Positions 35,167 to 44,035 of a stretch of 64,000 nt of DNA are shown piece by piece. The position numbers were made by a program, and so were the translations under genes. The stretch is from KBS-96 sp049585195 (GTDB lineage Bacteria > Acidobacteriota > Terriglobia > Bryobacterales > Bryobacteraceae). Location of the stretch: assembly GCA_049585195.1 (NCBI GenBank), contig JBAUZG010000361.1, positions 1 through 64,000 of the forward strand, read 5' to 3'. Within the stretch, counting starts at the first letter, position 1; each line of letters begins with the position of its first letter. The notes under the pieces are model-generated. The model was not told the origin of the DNA and did not search any database. It saw only the letters and a list, made by a program, of their open reading frames with translations.

Positions 35167-36630
35167 ATGAATAGCCAGGACGAACGCGATTTAAGCCGTT
35201 TTGGCTATGCCCAGGAACTGTTTCGAGACATGGGCGGCTTTTCGAATTTCGCCATTTCGTTTTCGATCATCTCGATTCTCACCGGCGCGGTCACTCTTTA
35301 CGGCTACGGGCTCGGGCTGGGCGGTCCCCGGGAGATGTCGCTCGGATGGCCTTTCGCCACTGTCTTCACGCTCGCTCTCGCCGTCAGCATGGCGGAACTG
35401 TGTTCGGCCTATCCAACCTCCGGCGCGATGTATCACTGGGCGAGCGCTCTCGGAAGCGCAGGCTGCGGCTGGTTTGTCGCTTCGATGAATATCATTGGCT
35501 TGATCGCGGCGCAGGCGGGCATCAACTATAGCTGCGCGCAGTTTGTCCTGCCATTCCTTCGCATTCCGGTCTCTTCGAAAAACGTCTTTCTGATGTTCGT
35601 GTTCACGCTCATCGTGCATGGCCTGTTGAATCATTACGGAGTAAAACTCGTATCGCGGCTCAACGATGTAAGCGTGGCGGTTCACATCGCGGGAGTGGCC
35701 GTCATCATCACCGCTATCTTCGTTTTCGCGCCCTTGCAGCCCGTCTCGTTTCTGCTTACGCCCGCGGCTCACCCGACATATGCCGCGCCGGTTGCGTGGT
35801 TGTTTCTCATCGGCCTATTGCAGGCACAATGGACCTACACCGGTTTCGATGCATCCGCTCATATGGCCGAGGAAACTGCAAACGCGCGCCGGACAGCGCC
35901 CTGGGGCATTGTCCTGTCGGTTGCGGTATCGGGAATAGCGGGTTATGCTCTCTTGATTGCGCTAACACTGGCGATCGGGTCGACGGCCGCCGTATTAGGC
36001 GCAAAGGATACGCAAGGAAACGAGATTCCCGCCGCTATTGCTATCTTGCAGTCTTCTCTCGGAGCGAAGATGGGAAATACGCTTGCAGCGCTGGCATCTA
36101 TGGCGATGTGGTTCTGCGGCCTGTCGTGTATCACATCCGCTTCGCGGGCGGTGTATGCCTTGGCGCGCGATGGCGGCACAATGTGGCCGCAGTTCTTCAG
36201 CCGCGTGAACCCAAAGCACGGAACGCCGGGACCAGCTATCTGGGCCATCGTAGTCGCGAGCGCAATCGCAATGGTATGGTCGGGCGCAGTCCCGGTCGTG
36301 ACTTCGCTCAGCACTGTCGCCCTCTACGTGGCGTACGTCATTCCCGTCATTCTTGGACTCAGAGCGCGCCGCGCCGGCCCGCACAATTGGGTGAAGAACG
36401 CCGTGTGGAACGCAGGCCGGTGGGGAATACCTTTGAACGTCCTTGCAATCGGCTATACCTGCGTTATCTGCGTCGTTCTTGTTATGCCTCCGAATGAACT
36501 CGCTGGAAAAACACTGGCCGGCGTGATGGCGAGTCTGGCCGCACTCTATTTTTTGATTGTTCGCCGCAAATTTCGCGGACCCGAGTGGGCGCGGCCTGCG
36601 GCGCTTTCGCATATCGGAGATTTCGAATAA
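35167..36630 (+). CDS. Amino acid/polyamine permease (APC superfamily)
   Basis: 487 residues with twelve predicted membrane helices. N-terminal GGFSNFAISFSIISILTGA and the first helix GYGLGLGGPREM are typical APC; ASAHMAEETANARRTAPWG is the conserved region of the amino acid/choline transporter (ACT) branch. Directly followed by the aldehyde dehydrogenase with no gap, so it probably imports the substrate of that operon. Confidence 0.92.
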   Translation: MNSQDERDLSRFGYAQELFRDMGGFSNFAISFSIISILTGAVTLYGYGLGLGGPREMSLGWPFATVFTLALAVSMAELCSAYPTSGAMYHWASALGSAGCGWFVASMNIIGLIAAQAGINYSCAQFVLPFLRIPVSSKNVFLMFVFTLIVHGLLNHYGVKLVSRLNDVSVAVHIAGVAVIITAIFVFAPLQPVSFLLTPAAHPTYAAPVAWLFLIGLLQAQWTYTGFDASAHMAEETANARRTAPWGIVLSVAVSGIAGYALLIALTLAIGSTAAVLGAKDTQGNEIPAAIAILQSSLGAKMGNTLAALASMAMWFCGLSCITSASRAVYALARDGGTMWPQFFSRVNPKHGTPGPAIWAIVVASAIAMVWSGAVPVVTSLSTVALYVAYVIPVILGLRARRAGPHNWVKNAVWNAGRWGIPLNVLAIGYTCVICVVLVMPPNELAGKTLAGVMASLAALYFLIVRRKFRGPEWARPAALSHIGDFE

Positions 36631-38106
36631 ATGACAGCAGCGGAAGCAATGCGCCATCTGCCGTCTGCAGGCCATTTCATCAACGGAAAAATCGAATGGG
36701 GCAGACCTTCTCAAGTCATTGAACTTCGGAACCCGGCTACCGGTCAACTGTTGACCACTGTTCCTGATGCAACCGCAGACGATGTAGATCGCGCTGTCGC
36801 TGCCGCGCGCAAAACCTTCGAATCGGAGGTTTGGCGTGGAATGGACCCGTCAAAACGCGAGCGAATTCTCAACTGCGTTGCCGACCTGATGGAAGCGCAT
36901 AAGGAAGAGCTCGCCGCAATTGAATCGCTCGAAAACGGAAAAACGTTCCGGGAAGCTCTTCGTGCGGACGTCAATCCGGGCATTGATTCGTTCCGATACT
37001 ATGCGGGCGCGGTACGCCGTATTTTCGGCGAAACAATTCCGGTAGACGGGCCGTTTCTGAATTACACGCTGCGTGAGCCGGTAGGCGTCGTAGGCGCCAT
37101 CGTTCCCTGGAACTATCCCACTTGCATTGCGACATGGAAACTTGCTCCCGCGCTTGCCTGCGGGTGCTCGGTTGTACTGAAACCTTCAGAACTGACGCCG
37201 TTGACTGCAATACGATTGGCGACTCTGTGTGTGGAAGCCGGGATACCGGAAGGCGTGGTGAACGTGATCACCGGCTACGGCGCGAGCGCGGGCGAAACGC
37301 TGGCGCGCCACATGGATGTCGACAAAATAAGCTTCACGGGCAGCATTCGCACCGCACGCGCTCTGCTGAAAGCCGCGGCCGAAAGCAACCTGAAGCGGCT
37401 AAGCCTCGAGCTCGGCGGCAAGAATCCGAACATTATCTTCCCGGATTGCGATTTCGACGAAGCGGTGGAAGCGGCGTTCTGGGGCATTTACGCCAATAAG
37501 GGCGAAGTATGTAGCGCAGGTTCGCGATTGCTGGTGCACGAAAGCGTACATGACAGGTTTGTGGAAAGGCTAGTCGAGCGCGCCCAAAAAATGAAAGTGG
37601 GCGACCCATTCGATTCAGCGTCCGAGATGGGATCGCAGATCTCGGCTTCGCAAATGGAGCGCATCCTCAATTACGTGGAAGCCGGAGCCCTGGAGGGCGC
37701 CACGCTGCGCTGCGGAGGAGAACGAGACACCGAAGGCGCGAAAGCAAACGGCTTTTTCGTTCAGCCTGCAGTATTCACCGATGTCGCGCCTCAGATGAAG
37801 ATCGCGCAAGAGGAAATCTTCGGCCCCGTTCTCGCTACTCTGCGATTCAAGGACGAGGAGGAAGCGGCGCATATCGCAAACGGAACGATTTACGGACTGG
37901 TTTCGGCCGTCTGGACGCGCGACGTGCGCGTCGCTCACCGAATGGCGCGCCGCATCAAAGCCGGATCGGTGTGGATCAACACCTACAACGGATTCGACAG
38001 CGCCTCGCCCTTCGGCGGCTATAAACAGAGCGGTTATGGCCGCGATCTTGGCGCGTATGCTCTCGAGCAATACACGAACGTGAAATCGGTCTGGGTGGCG
38101 CTATGA
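36631..38106 (+). CDS. NAD(P)-dependent aldehyde dehydrogenase
   Basis: 491 residues. Oxidises an aldehyde, probably an aminoaldehyde or gamma-glutamyl-aminoaldehyde, to the acid. NAD-binding VPWNYPTCIATWKLAPALA and FTGSIRTARALLKAAAES, the general base glutamate in LELGGKNPNIIF, catalytic cysteine in NKGEVCSAGSRLLV, and the C-terminal PFGGYKQSGYGRDLG, which is betaine-aldehyde-like. Its stop overlaps the next start as ATGA. Confidence 0.95.
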   Translation: MTAAEAMRHLPSAGHFINGKIEWGRPSQVIELRNPATGQLLTTVPDATADDVDRAVAAARKTFESEVWRGMDPSKRERILNCVADLMEAHKEELAAIESLENGKTFREALRADVNPGIDSFRYYAGAVRRIFGETIPVDGPFLNYTLREPVGVVGAIVPWNYPTCIATWKLAPALACGCSVVLKPSELTPLTAIRLATLCVEAGIPEGVVNVITGYGASAGETLARHMDVDKISFTGSIRTARALLKAAAESNLKRLSLELGGKNPNIIFPDCDFDEAVEAAFWGIYANKGEVCSAGSRLLVHESVHDRFVERLVERAQKMKVGDPFDSASEMGSQISASQMERILNYVEAGALEGATLRCGGERDTEGAKANGFFVQPAVFTDVAPQMKIAQEEIFGPVLATLRFKDEEEAAHIANGTIYGLVSAVWTRDVRVAHRMARRIKAGSVWINTYNGFDSASPFGGYKQSGYGRDLGAYALEQYTNVKSVWVAL

Positions 38107-39446
38107 GCGGGATGGCCGCGATCCAGGACCGGCTCGCTAGCGAAGGATTTCGCCGCATTAAGCTCGGCGTTACCGATATCGACGGCATTCTGCGCGGCAA
38201 GTACATCAGCTTTGACAAATTCAAAAGCTCCCGCGATGGCCTCGGGTTTTGTGACGTAATCTTCGGTTGGGATATTGGCGACGTTCTCTACGACAACGCG
38301 TCGTTTACGGGTTGGCATACCGGGTATCCGGACATTCAAGCTCGAGTCGACCTCGGCACGTTTCGAAAAATTCCCTGGGAGCCCGGCACCGCGCTCTTCC
38401 TGTTGGATCTCTACACGAAGGATGGCACTCCACTGCCAATTGCGCCGCGCCAGTTATTTTCGAAGGTTCTGGAACACGCTGCCGGGGAAGGGTACATCGC
38501 GAAATTCGCGGCCGAATATGAGTTCTGGCTGTTTCGCGAGACGCCGCAGTCGCTCCGCGAGAAACATTTTCGCGACCTCACGCCTCTAAGCCCCGGCATG
38601 TTCGGTTACAGCGTGTTGCGAGCATCGCAGAATGCTCCGGTAGTGCTCGACCTGCTCGACCAGCTTGCCGCCTTCGATGTGCCGCTCGAGGGTTTCCATA
38701 CCGAGACCGGACCCGGTGTGTATGAAGCGGCCATAGCCGTAGATGCAGGACTAGCAGCCGCCGACAAGGCTGCGCTGTTCAAAACGGCGGTCAAGGAAAT
38801 CGCATCACGGCATGGCATCGTTCCCACATTCATGGCGAAGTGGAACGAGCATCTGCCAGGATCGAGCGGCCATCTGCATCAAAGCCTCTATTCCGCGCGA
38901 GACGGCTCGAACGTGTTCTTTGAGAATGGCGCGACAACCTGCCTCATGCGTCACTACATTGGCGGGCTCGTGAATTTTCTGCCGGAACTTATGGTAATGA
39001 TGGCTCCGGCCATCAACTCATATAAGCGTACGGTGCCGGGAACTTGGGCTCCCGTGAACTCGAGTTGGGGAAACGACAACCGAACAACGGCCGTGCGCGC
39101 GATACCAGGTTCAGCCAAGAGCACTCGCATTGAACTTCGGCTGTCAGGGGCGGACATGAACCCGTATCTGGCAATGGCGGCGAGCCTGGCCGCCGGACTC
39201 GAGGGAATCAAACAGAAACTCGAACCGCCAGATGCCATAACCAACGCATACCTCACAGACAGCGGACGCGCCTTGCCCCACGATCTGGCGGAGGCCACTG
39301 CGCTGTTCCGGCAATCGGAACTCGCTCAGCGCTGGTTTGGCACGGAATTTGTCGAGCACTACGCGGCCACGCGGGATTGGGAAGTGCGCCGGTACCAACG
39401 CGCTGTTACAGATTGGGAGTTGTCCCGCTATTTCGAGTCAGTTTGA
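38103..39446 (+). CDS. Glutamine synthetase-like ligase (possible gamma-glutamyl-amine synthetase)
   Basis: 447 residues. GlnA fold: beta-grasp N domain (RRIKLGVTDIDGILRGKYIS), FAAEYEFWLF and ETGPGVYEAAI with metal glutamates, the GSSGHLHQSL motif, and RIELRLSGADMNPYLAMA at the C-terminus. Members linked to a permease and an aldehyde dehydrogenase usually glutamylate an amine (as PuuA does for putrescine) instead of ammonia. Absence of the matching gamma-glutamyl hydrolase in the operon means this is inferred from context only. Confidence 0.85.
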   Translation: MSGMAAIQDRLASEGFRRIKLGVTDIDGILRGKYISFDKFKSSRDGLGFCDVIFGWDIGDVLYDNASFTGWHTGYPDIQARVDLGTFRKIPWEPGTALFLLDLYTKDGTPLPIAPRQLFSKVLEHAAGEGYIAKFAAEYEFWLFRETPQSLREKHFRDLTPLSPGMFGYSVLRASQNAPVVLDLLDQLAAFDVPLEGFHTETGPGVYEAAIAVDAGLAAADKAALFKTAVKEIASRHGIVPTFMAKWNEHLPGSSGHLHQSLYSARDGSNVFFENGATTCLMRHYIGGLVNFLPELMVMMAPAINSYKRTVPGTWAPVNSSWGNDNRTTAVRAIPGSAKSTRIELRLSGADMNPYLAMAASLAAGLEGIKQKLEPPDAITNAYLTDSGRALPHDLAEATALFRQSELAQRWFGTEFVEHYAATRDWEVRRYQRAVTDWELSRYFESV

Positions 39447-39451
39447 TTGCG

Positions 39452-40564
39452 ATGAGCCTTTCTACGTTTTCTTTCCCGACCAAGGTTCTATACGGCGTCA
39501 GCGCCATCGAAAATTTACCGGCAGAACTCGAAAAACGCGGAATGCGCAGGCCGCTGCTCGTAACCGATCAGGGGCTTCGAAAGACCGCTGTCCTCGAGCG
39601 AGGCCGCCAACTCGTTTCGCATGCTCCGCTGTTTTCCGGCGTCGATCCAAATCCAACGGAACACAATGTGCTCGAAGGATCCAGCTTCTACAAGGAAAAC
39701 GATTGCGACAGCGTCATTGGTCTGGGAGGCGGCTCGCCGATTGACGCGGCGAAGGCGATCCGGCTCAAAGTGACACACCCGCTAGAACTCGCCGCGTACG
39801 ACGACAACATCGGCGGCGAAGCGAAAATCACACGGGATCTTCCGCCGTTTATCGCTATTCCGACAACGGCTGGCACCGGAAGCGAAGTAGGGCGATCGAC
39901 GGTAATCACGATCGCTGCAACCAATCGGAAAACAGTCATCTTCAGCCCGTACCTGATCCCCGATCTGGCCGTCGCCGACCCAGCTTTGACCGTAGCGATG
40001 CCGCCCAAAATCACGGCCGGCACCGGCATGGACGCCTTTACACACAACGTCGAGGCGTATCTCTCGAAACCCTTTCATCCAATTTGCGACGCAATTGCCT
40101 TGGGCGGCTCGAAGATCGTTTACGAGCATTTACCGCGCGTAATGCGCGATCCGAATGACCTCGAGTCCCGCGGACAAATGATGATTGCCGCGATGATGGG
40201 CGCCATTGCTTTTCAGAAAGGGCTCGGCGCCGTGCATTCACTAGCACACCCGCTGTCAAGCGAATTTGGAATGCACCATGGCACCAGCAACGCGGTTCTG
40301 CTTCCGGCAGTTCTCGAGTTCAACCGCTCCGCTGTTCCAAATCGTTTCGCGGAACTTAAGCGTTATCTGGGAAAAGACATCGCCGAATGTACAGCCGAAC
40401 TGAATGAAATCTGTGGCATCTTGCCCCGGCTGCGCGATTACGGCGTTCCCGAAGATGCACTGCCGCCGCTCGCCGAGAAAGCGCTAGAAGATGGGTGCCA
40501 TCTCTTGAATCCGCGGCCCTGCACGCGCGAGTCGCTGCTCGAGTTGTACCAGTCGTCCTGGTAA
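39452..40564 (+). CDS. Iron-containing alcohol dehydrogenase
   Basis: 370 residues. Type III alcohol dehydrogenase: GLGGGSPIDAAKAIRL (NAD-binding), iron ligands in the MDAFTHNVEAY region and in GLGAVHSLAHPLSSEFGMHHG. Oxidises or reduces an alcohol/aldehyde. Start at ATG 39452, five bases after the preceding stop; an in-frame ATG at 39377 would overlap it. Last gene of the operon, so it may make the aldehyde for the dehydrogenase upstream or remove one. Confidence 0.92.
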   Translation: MSLSTFSFPTKVLYGVSAIENLPAELEKRGMRRPLLVTDQGLRKTAVLERGRQLVSHAPLFSGVDPNPTEHNVLEGSSFYKENDCDSVIGLGGGSPIDAAKAIRLKVTHPLELAAYDDNIGGEAKITRDLPPFIAIPTTAGTGSEVGRSTVITIAATNRKTVIFSPYLIPDLAVADPALTVAMPPKITAGTGMDAFTHNVEAYLSKPFHPICDAIALGGSKIVYEHLPRVMRDPNDLESRGQMMIAAMMGAIAFQKGLGAVHSLAHPLSSEFGMHHGTSNAVLLPAVLEFNRSAVPNRFAELKRYLGKDIAECTAELNEICGILPRLRDYGVPEDALPPLAEKALEDGCHLLNPRPCTRESLLELYQSSW

Positions 40565-40574
40565 ACTGCTTTTC

Positions 40575-40593
40575 TATTACTCCTCACGTAATA
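40575..40593. promoter_or_regulatory. Perfect inverted repeat, likely HigA operator
   Basis: TATTAC-TCCTCAC-GTAATA, two exact 6-base arms around a 7-base spacer, lies 11 bases before the higB ATG (40605). HigA-type antitoxins autorepress by binding dyads at this place. A TAATAC-like -10 overlaps the right arm. Confidence 0.6.
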
Positions 40594-40604
40594 CCATGTG
40601 AGTA

Positions 40605-40882
40605 ATGATCAGGTCGTTCAAGGATTCGCGGACGCAAACCTTCTTTGCGGCGGGTTCGTTCGCGCATTCAGCGGTTTTGAATCGCAAGCCTTGAAGCGAC
40701 TTATGTTGCTGCATACGGCGCAATCGCTAGAGGACCTTCGGGCCATTCGAAGTAATCGCCTCGAAGCTTTGAGAGGAGATCGCCGAGGGCAGTTCAGCAT
40801 CCGGATCAACCAGCAATGGCGCGTTTGCTTTCGGTGGGAAGACGGAGACGCGCTGGACGTCGAGATCGTAGATTACCACTAG
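40605..40882 (+). pseudogene. HigB toxin, RelE fold, apparently frameshifted
   Basis: The canonical HigB N-terminus MIRSFKDSRTQTFFA is read from ATG 40605. The rest of the toxin, FVRAFSGFESQALKRLMLLH through NRLEALRGDRRGQFSIRIN and QWRVCFRWEDGDALDVEI to VDYH, is read in the -1 frame (stop at 40882). The switch falls between about 40641 and 40657. The catalytic region (DRRGQ, RINQQWRVCF) is intact. A GTG-started frame from 40598 covers the second part, but its N-terminus (residues 1-18) does not resemble HigB. So a one-base deletion, a sequencing error or frameshifting is likely. If expressed as HigB, it cleaves ribosome-bound mRNA. Confidence 0.7.
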
Positions 40883-40894
40883 GGAGGCTTGAAA

Positions 40895-41182
40895 GTGCAG
40901 AAGAGAAAGACGCTCGCCGTACACCCTGGCGAGATATTGAAGGACGAGATGGAAGAGCGCGACATCAGCATTAACGCACTGGCCCGCGCACTGCGCGTTC
41001 CACCGAACCGCGTGAGTGCGATCATAAACGGGAAACGATCGATTACCGCAGATACTGCGCACCGTCTTGGCAGGTTTTTCGGAACGTCGGCCGGGATGTG
41101 GATGAACCTGCAGGCGGAATACGATCTGCGCTCGGTTGATGCCGCGAGGATTGCGCGCGAGGTTTTACCCCACGCTAGTTGA
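40895..41182 (+). CDS. HigA-type antitoxin, XRE family
   Basis: About 95 residues. XRE helix-turn-helix in the HigA style: LAVHPGEILKDEMEE, SINALARALRVPPNRVS, IINGKRSITADTAHRLGRFF. Neutralises HigB and represses the operon. GTG start at 40895 is preferred to TTG at 40889 because AGGGAGG (40881-40887) is seven bases before it; it begins 12 bases after the toxin stop. Confidence 0.9.
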   Translation: MQKRKTLAVHPGEILKDEMEERDISINALARALRVPPNRVSAIINGKRSITADTAHRLGRFFGTSAGMWMNLQAEYDLRSVDAARIAREVLPHAS

Positions 41183-41292
41183 GCGCACATGAACGATGGC
41201 TCTGGAAGTTAAGGTTCTGTCGGGTGCGGGTCATCAGCGTGAACGTGCCAAGCTTCTGCCTTCAATCAACTTCCGCGCTATCCTCAAACCAT

Positions 41293-42225
41293 ATGGACCG
41301 GACCGCGGTCGATCTCGAACGCGCGGGTCAACGGCTGGCCCTGTGGAGTGTTCTCGCAGGCGCTGGATTGGCTCTGGTGAAACTGTTCGTCGGTGTGGCG
41401 GCGAATTCGACGGCCGTTGTTTCGGATGGCTTCGAAGGCTCGGCCGATGTGCTCTCTTCGGGTATTGTTTTTATTGGCCTGTGGCTCGCAAGCCGCCCTC
41501 CCGACGACAATCATCCATACGGGCATGGACGCTACGAAACGCTGGCGAGCCTGGCCGTCGGCGGCATTCTCGTTATAACCGGACTGGGTATCGGCTGGCG
41601 CAGCTTTGCCGCGATGTCGGTACCGGAGAACATCAAACTTTTCGCTATTTATCCTCTGCTCGCCGGCATTCTCATCAAGTCGACCCTGGCGGTGCTCAAA
41701 TGGCGCTCGGCGCGGCGACTCTCGAGCGATTCGCTGGCGGCCGATGCCTGGCACGATGTAACCGACCTGTTTTCGACTACGGTTGCCCTCGCCGCCGTTG
41801 CCCTCACCGTCTCTGATCCGCACCGATTCTATAAGGCCGATCACGCGGGCAGCATCATTATCGGGCTGATTGTCGTATTCGTGGGCGTTCGCCTGCTGCG
41901 GCACACCATTGACCAGCTGACTGACACGATGCCCGACGAGCGGTCAATGAAACAAATTCGAGCAGTCGCACTGAGCGTGCCTGGATCGAGAAGCGTCGAG
42001 AAATGTTTCGCGCGCCGGACCGGCTTCAAATACCACGTGGACTTGCATCTCGAGGTAGATCCCGATCTTACAGTAAGGGAATCGCACGACATTGCGACGG
42101 AAGTAAGGGAGCAGGTAAAGCAGCGGCTGGACTGGGTGGCGGATGTATTAGTTCACGTCGAGCCTGCGCAAGATTTCAGTCGCGATATTAAAGCCCGACG
42201 TGGACGGGCATCCGGTGTGCAGTGA
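41293..42225 (+). CDS. Cation diffusion facilitator (divalent metal exporter)
   Basis: 310 residues. Six membrane helices with the CDF metal sites VVSDGFEGSADVLSSG (helix II) and DSLAADAWHDVTDLFSTT (helix V), and NHPYGHGRYETLA after helix II. C-terminal ferredoxin-like domain with YHVDLHLEVDPDLTVRESHDI. Exports Zn, Fe or Co; the first of the usual site residues is Ser/Asp (SxxxD-like), so metal choice is unclear. Start at ATG 41293; the longer ORF to 41179 overlaps higA and has no similarity. A TATCCT eight bases upstream may be a -10. Confidence 0.9.
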   Translation: MDRTAVDLERAGQRLALWSVLAGAGLALVKLFVGVAANSTAVVSDGFEGSADVLSSGIVFIGLWLASRPPDDNHPYGHGRYETLASLAVGGILVITGLGIGWRSFAAMSVPENIKLFAIYPLLAGILIKSTLAVLKWRSARRLSSDSLAADAWHDVTDLFSTTVALAAVALTVSDPHRFYKADHAGSIIIGLIVVFVGVRLLRHTIDQLTDTMPDERSMKQIRAVALSVPGSRSVEKCFARRTGFKYHVDLHLEVDPDLTVRESHDIATEVREQVKQRLDWVADVLVHVEPAQDFSRDIKARRGRASGVQ

Positions 42226-42252
42226 TTAAACCCATCGCATCGCGAACAATCC

Positions 42253-43995
42253 ATGGAGAACAAAGAAATAGCGAGGCTGCTGTCTGAAACAGCCGATCTG
42301 ATGGAGATCGGCGGCGAAGACGGCTTCCGCATCCGCAGCTACCGCAACGCTGCCGCCGCTATCGAGAGCCATCCGGAACGCATCGAGGATATCGTCCGCG
42401 CCGAAGAAAAGAAACTGATCACGATCCCAGGCATCGGCAAAGGGATTGCGGCCGTTCTGGTCGAAATTGCGCAGCGCGGCTCATTCGAGCGGCGCGACGA
42501 GATGCTGAAGCGCTACCCCGCCTCTGCATTGGAGCTTTTGAAAATACAGGGACTTGGGCCCAAGAGCATCGCCCTGTTATACGAGCATCATGGCGTCCGC
42601 AACGTTCGCGATCTCGAACGAATCTGTCGCGAAAAGAAGCTGCGCGAATTGCCGCGCATGGGAGCGAAGCTCGAAGAAAAAGTCCTGCGCTCGATTGAGG
42701 CATACATGAAGAGCGCGGGACGCTTCCTGATGAGCTTCGGTCGGCGTGTTGCCGACGAGCTTTCGAACGAAATTCGGGAGATTGCGGGAGTCGATCGCGT
42801 AGAAGCCGCCGGAAGCCTTCGCCGCGGCAAAGAGACTGTAGGAGACCTCGATCTGCTTGTAACCGGACCCGGCCAACAGGCGGTCCTCGATTTTGTCGTG
42901 AAGCACCCGAAGGTGCATGAAGTACTGGGGCAGGGCCCCAACAAAGCGAGCGTCCGGTACGGTCTCGAGGGTATTCAAGTAGATGTGAGGGCGCTGAGCC
43001 ACGAGAGCTTTGGCGCGGCGATGCAATATTTCACCGGCAGCAAGGAGCACAATGTCAGCCTTCGCACGAATGCGCTGCGGCAGGGCCTGACGCTCAATGA
43101 ATATGGCCTGTTTACGCTCGAGGGGAATGAGCGCGTGGCGGGCGCGACCGAAGAAGGCGTATATGAACGCCTGGGTTTTGGTTGGATTCCTCCCGAATTG
43201 CGGGAAAACTGTGGTGAGCTCGAAGCCTCAGCCGAAGGCAGGCTGCCGAAGCTCGTGGAACTCAGCGACATCCGCGGCGACCTCCACATGCACACGACAG
43301 AAAGCGACGGAAGAGCTTCGTTTCGCGAAATGGTGGATGCGTGCGCGGCGATGGGCTATGAATATATTGCGATAACCGATCACTCGAAAGCGCTCGCCAT
43401 GGCGAACGGATTAGATGAGACCCGCGCGGTGGCCTTTGCGAGGCAAGTCCGCGAATTGAACCGCAGCGGGCTGCCCCTTCACGTCTATTCGGGGCTGGAA
43501 TGCGACATCTTGCGTGACGGCTCGATGGATTTGGCCGAAGACGCCCTGGCGGAGTTAGATCTGGTTGTCGGAAGCGTGCATAGTCACATGGCTCTAGAGC
43601 CGGCTGAAATGACGGACCGGCTCCTGCGGGCGCTCGAATCTCCGTCGCTTCGCATCATGGGTCATCCGACCGGACGCATGCTGCTCCAGCGCGAACCGTT
43701 CTCGTTCGATTTCGATGCCGTCGCCACGAAAGCGGCCGAAAGAGGCGTGTGGCTCGAGATCAACGCCAGCCCGGAGCGGCTCGATCTGTCCGCTCCATTA
43801 CTGCGCTCTGCGAAAAAACGTGGTGTGAAGTTCACCATTTCAACCGATGCTCATCACCCCAGCCACCTCCGCAACATGCAGTTCGGTGTAACGATGGCCA
43901 GGCGCGGCTGGCTCGAAGCCGGCGACGTCATGAATACACTTCCCCGACACGCGTTTCAAGTATCTTTGCCGAAACAGAAGGCGATTGCCCGGTAG
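42253..43995 (+). CDS. polX: DNA polymerase X family (PolX) with PHP domain
   Basis: 580 residues, complete. N-terminal helix-hairpin-helix domain (EIARLLSETADLMEIGG), two HhH motifs (ITIPGIGKGIAAVL; LKIQGLGPKSIALLYE), nucleotidyltransferase with GSLRRGKETVGDLDLLVT (DxD metal site) and a C-terminal PHP phosphoesterase (GDLHMHTTESDGRASF; ITDHSKALAMANG; VYSGLECDILRDG). Gap-filling repair polymerase with 3'-5' exonuclease; domain order and length match bacterial PolX. Confidence 0.96.
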   Translation: MENKEIARLLSETADLMEIGGEDGFRIRSYRNAAAAIESHPERIEDIVRAEEKKLITIPGIGKGIAAVLVEIAQRGSFERRDEMLKRYPASALELLKIQGLGPKSIALLYEHHGVRNVRDLERICREKKLRELPRMGAKLEEKVLRSIEAYMKSAGRFLMSFGRRVADELSNEIREIAGVDRVEAAGSLRRGKETVGDLDLLVTGPGQQAVLDFVVKHPKVHEVLGQGPNKASVRYGLEGIQVDVRALSHESFGAAMQYFTGSKEHNVSLRTNALRQGLTLNEYGLFTLEGNERVAGATEEGVYERLGFGWIPPELRENCGELEASAEGRLPKLVELSDIRGDLHMHTTESDGRASFREMVDACAAMGYEYIAITDHSKALAMANGLDETRAVAFARQVRELNRSGLPLHVYSGLECDILRDGSMDLAEDALAELDLVVGSVHSHMALEPAEMTDRLLRALESPSLRIMGHPTGRMLLQREPFSFDFDAVATKAAERGVWLEINASPERLDLSAPLLRSAKKRGVKFTISTDAHHPSHLRNMQFGVTMARRGWLEAGDVMNTLPRHAFQVSLPKQKAIAR

Positions 43996-44035
43996 TAATT
44001 GCTCGACAATAAAAGTATAGAGTTTAGGCAGAACG

